Positions 13,567 to 15,307 of a DNA stretch of 15,307 nt are shown in pieces (position 1 is the stretch's first letter; every line of letters begins with the position of its first letter). The notes beneath the pieces were generated by a model. The model saw only the letters and a list, made by a program, of their open reading frames with translations, had not been told where the DNA came from and searched no databases. The DNA comes from DSAR01 sp034437315. GTDB lineage: Bacteria > Chloroflexota > Anaerolineae > B4-G1. Made by a program: the position numbers and the translations under genes. The DNA is taken from positions 1 through 15,307 of the forward strand of contig DAOTUC010000254.1 of assembly GCA_034437315.1 (NCBI GenBank). The letters are read 5' to 3'.

Positions 13567-15307
13567 ATTGCACCTGGTAAATCGTTACAGAGTCGATTTC
13601 GTAAACCGGTTCCAGCAATTGGTTAAACTTGTTCAGGCCGGCGGCCGGATAACGGGCGCGCTCAATCGGCCCGACGTAGACGTAGCGCACGTCGTATTTC
13701 TCCAGCAGTGCCCGCACCTCGTAGGTATCGAGGCTGGTGTAGAGCGTCTCAATGTCGGCTGAGCGACGAGCCTGCTCGTCGTAGGTTCCACGCCACTGGT
13801 GCTCGTGCCCCGCCCATCCCAGGAGGGTCGGTAGGCCGGTATGGGCCGATACGCGCCCCTCGTAGACGTAGGCGTTCCGCTCGTCGGCCGGCGCCTCCAG
13901 GATCACCGGCGCTCCCTCGATATGCTGATTGAGCCACGCGATGGCGGCGTAATCTTCCGGATGTGTACCGGACAGATAGGCGGCGCCGTCGAGCGTCGGC
14001 GGGCCGCTGTATTCCCGGGCGCGGGCCGGGATAGCTAAAACGGGATAGATCAGCCCCGCCGCGATGAGAAGCCCCGCTGCCGCAACCGCCCATCTGCGTC
14101 TGGAGTGGATGAAACGGGCCAATGCATAGGCCGCCGCCACGCCCCAGGTCGCCCACGCCTGGAAGTAGAACTTGAAGACGGTGTTCATCCGCGCGCCGAA
14201 GTGATCGCGTAGGTAGACGTATTCCACGCTCAACGTCAGGAGCGCGCCGGTCGCCGCCAGGAGCAGGACGAAAGTCGACGACGCCCGCCGGACACGGGTG
14301 GTCAAGTCAAGGGACGCCTCCGTAGACGCCTCCGGTGATGCCGGTTTGAAACGTCGGATCAGGGAACGCGCAATCGTGACCAGCAGGGCGATCAACCCGA
14401 AAGCGGTCCAAGCAGCCAACAGATGCAAGAGCACACGGCGGGCGATTATACCGCGCACATCTATCCCTTCCACAAAGCCGGGTAGGGGTTGGTTGTGCAA
14501 CCAGGCGTTCAGATAAGCGCCGATCCCATCGGCTGGTATGACGTCCAGTCCCACCAGCAGCAGGGCGCCGGCGAGCACGAGCGTCAACGCGCCGACGAGG
14601 GCTATGATAGACCACATCGTCCACCGCGCGACCGCGCGCCATCGCACGCCGCTCTGCCGGGCCTGGTCGACGGCGAAGGCGACGACGACGAAGAGCAAGG
14701 GGCCGAACATGACGGCGAAGTGAACGGCCCGCGTGGCGTTGAACAGGTTCAACAGGATCCCGGCGGCCTGGGACTGGAAACCGATCCAGAAGGGCAGATA
14801 AAGGAGGACGCCTGTCAGGGCCAGGGCGACGAAGAGCACCGCCGCGCGCAACAGGCAGAAGGCGAACCAGGATACGTTAAACGTCCATCGAGCAAGACGA
14901 AGGATCGCTTGACGCCTGGGCGACACCTGCAAGAGCGCCAGGAGATAGGCGGAGACGACGACGAACAGATAGATAGGGAAATCCCACGTATTGAGAAAAC
15001 CTAACCCGCCCAGGCCGACGGCGTAGACGAGAAAGCGCCAGGCCGTTTCCCCCTGTAGCCGCACCGTCCATCCCTCGCGCCCGATCACCGCCAGGTAAAG
15101 CTGCCAGGCCAGGGCCAGGGCCAACAGCACGAAAGGCAACGCCAGCACGTGGGGGTGCATATCGCCCAGGATGAAGCTGAAGGCGGGGAATTCGTCGATC
15201 ACCTCTTGCGCTGCGCCCCCGGGCGCGTAATCACGGACGACGCGGCTGGCCTGCCACCACCAGAAGAAGCGCTGCGGTATCCAACGCCCCTCGGCGAACG
15301 GCGGCGG
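13556..15307 (-). CDS. DUF2298 / Chlor_Arch_YYY (TIGR03662-like) membrane protein, 5' end outside window
   Basis: The frame is open from the right edge to a TGA at 13558-13556, giving 583 visible residues of the C-terminal part; the start and the Tyr-rich N-terminal region that names the family lie outside the window. A GTG at 15202 could be mistaken for a start, but the residues before it (RFFWWWQASRVVRD and on) continue the conserved domain. Recognisable DUF2298 blocks are EFPAFSFILGDMHPHVLALP (39-58 visible), GFLNTWDFPIY (103-113), the block around RMNTVFKFYFQAW (373-385), and a soluble C-terminal region with GHEHQWRG (500-507). The family is polytopic, found in Chloroflexi and archaea, and often sits beside TIGR03663 genes, as it does here two genes away. 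It is thought to belong to the GT-C-like membrane proteins; no reaction is known. It overlaps the next gene by 11 bases. Confidence 0.88.
   Translation of the reverse strand, partial: PPPFAEGRWIPQRFFWWWQASRVVRDYAPGGAAQEVIDEFPAFSFILGDMHPHVLALPFVLLALALAWQLYLAVIGREGWTVRLQGETAWRFLVYAVGLGGLGFLNTWDFPIYLFVVVSAYLLALLQVSPRRQAILRLARWTFNVSWFAFCLLRAAVLFVALALTGVLLYLPFWIGFQSQAAGILLNLFNATRAVHFAVMFGPLLFVVVAFAVDQARQSGVRWRAVARWTMWSIIALVGALTLVLAGALLLVGLDVIPADGIGAYLNAWLHNQPLPGFVEGIDVRGIIARRVLLHLLAAWTAFGLIALLVTIARSLIRRFKPASPEASTEASLDLTTRVRRASSTFVLLLAATGALLTLSVEYVYLRDHFGARMNTVFKFYFQAWATWGVAAAYALARFIHSRRRWAVAAAGLLIAAGLIYPVLAIPARAREYSGPPTLDGAAYLSGTHPEDYAAIAWLNQHIEGAPVILEAPADERNAYVYEGRVSAHTGLPTLLGWAGHEHQWRGTYDEQARRSADIETLYTSLDTYEVRALLEKYDVRYVYVGPIERARYPAAGLNKFNQLLEPVYEIDSVTIYQVQYDR

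Noticed and set aside
15200..15202. GTG at 15202 as the start of the DUF2298 gene
   Set aside because: The frame stays open to the window edge, and the upstream residues belong to the conserved membrane domain, so the gene is truncated by the window and does not start there.

Overview
The window is GC-rich, gene-dense bacterial DNA. Its genes point to an uncultured or environmental member of the Chloroflexota, probably Anaerolineae-like. The reasons are a DUF3160 lipoprotein with a Thr/Pro-rich linker, a DUF2298 (Chlor_Arch_YYY) protein next to a TIGR03663/Agl23-type protein (a pairing known from Chloroflexi and archaea), an archaeal-style acyl-CoA mutase large subunit without a B12 domain, and a leaderless-type promoter. 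This assignment is inferred from gene content, not from a marker gene. I see no rRNA, tRNA, CRISPR array, insertion sequence or phage gene.

Layout: everything from 1 to 7066 is on the + strand and everything from 7095 to 15307 is on the - strand. The two blocks converge on a gap of only 28 bases. The + block holds the 3' end of an FG-GAP/VCBS-like repeat protein (1-441), a short 14-bp tandem repeat (441-482), a DUF3160 lipoprotein (530-2776) and undecaprenyl-diphosphatase UppP (2806-3633). A strong promoter (3660-3688) then drives a PstS-like lipoprotein (3695-4534), a coenzyme-B12 acyl-CoA mutase large subunit (4566-6236) and a PyrK-like flavin/[2Fe-2S] reductase (6275-7066). The last three genes are 31-38 bases apart and probably form one transcription unit.

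The - block is a tight, partly overlapping operon read from right to left: a DUF2298 polytopic membrane protein (enters from beyond the right edge), a divergent GT39/GT-C-like membrane protein, an Agl23/TIGR03663-type GT-C protein fused to a six-repeat NHL beta-propeller, and an MFS transporter. The first three look like parts of one membrane system for handling lipid-linked sugars or decorating the cell surface. UppP on the other strand recycles the C55 lipid carrier that such a system would use, but that link is only positional.

Most worth a second look: (i) the mutase carries Phe and Gln at the two positions that separate isobutyryl-CoA mutase from methylmalonyl-CoA mutase; (ii) the PstS-like protein has a near-ideal promoter placing the transcription start on its ATG, with an inverted repeat in the promoter spacer, and has lost both hydroxyl residues of the phosphate-binding R-x3-S-G-T motif; (iii) the DUF2298 / GT-C / Agl23-NHL cluster itself. 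No intergenic stretch exceeds 300 bases; the longest is 442-529.
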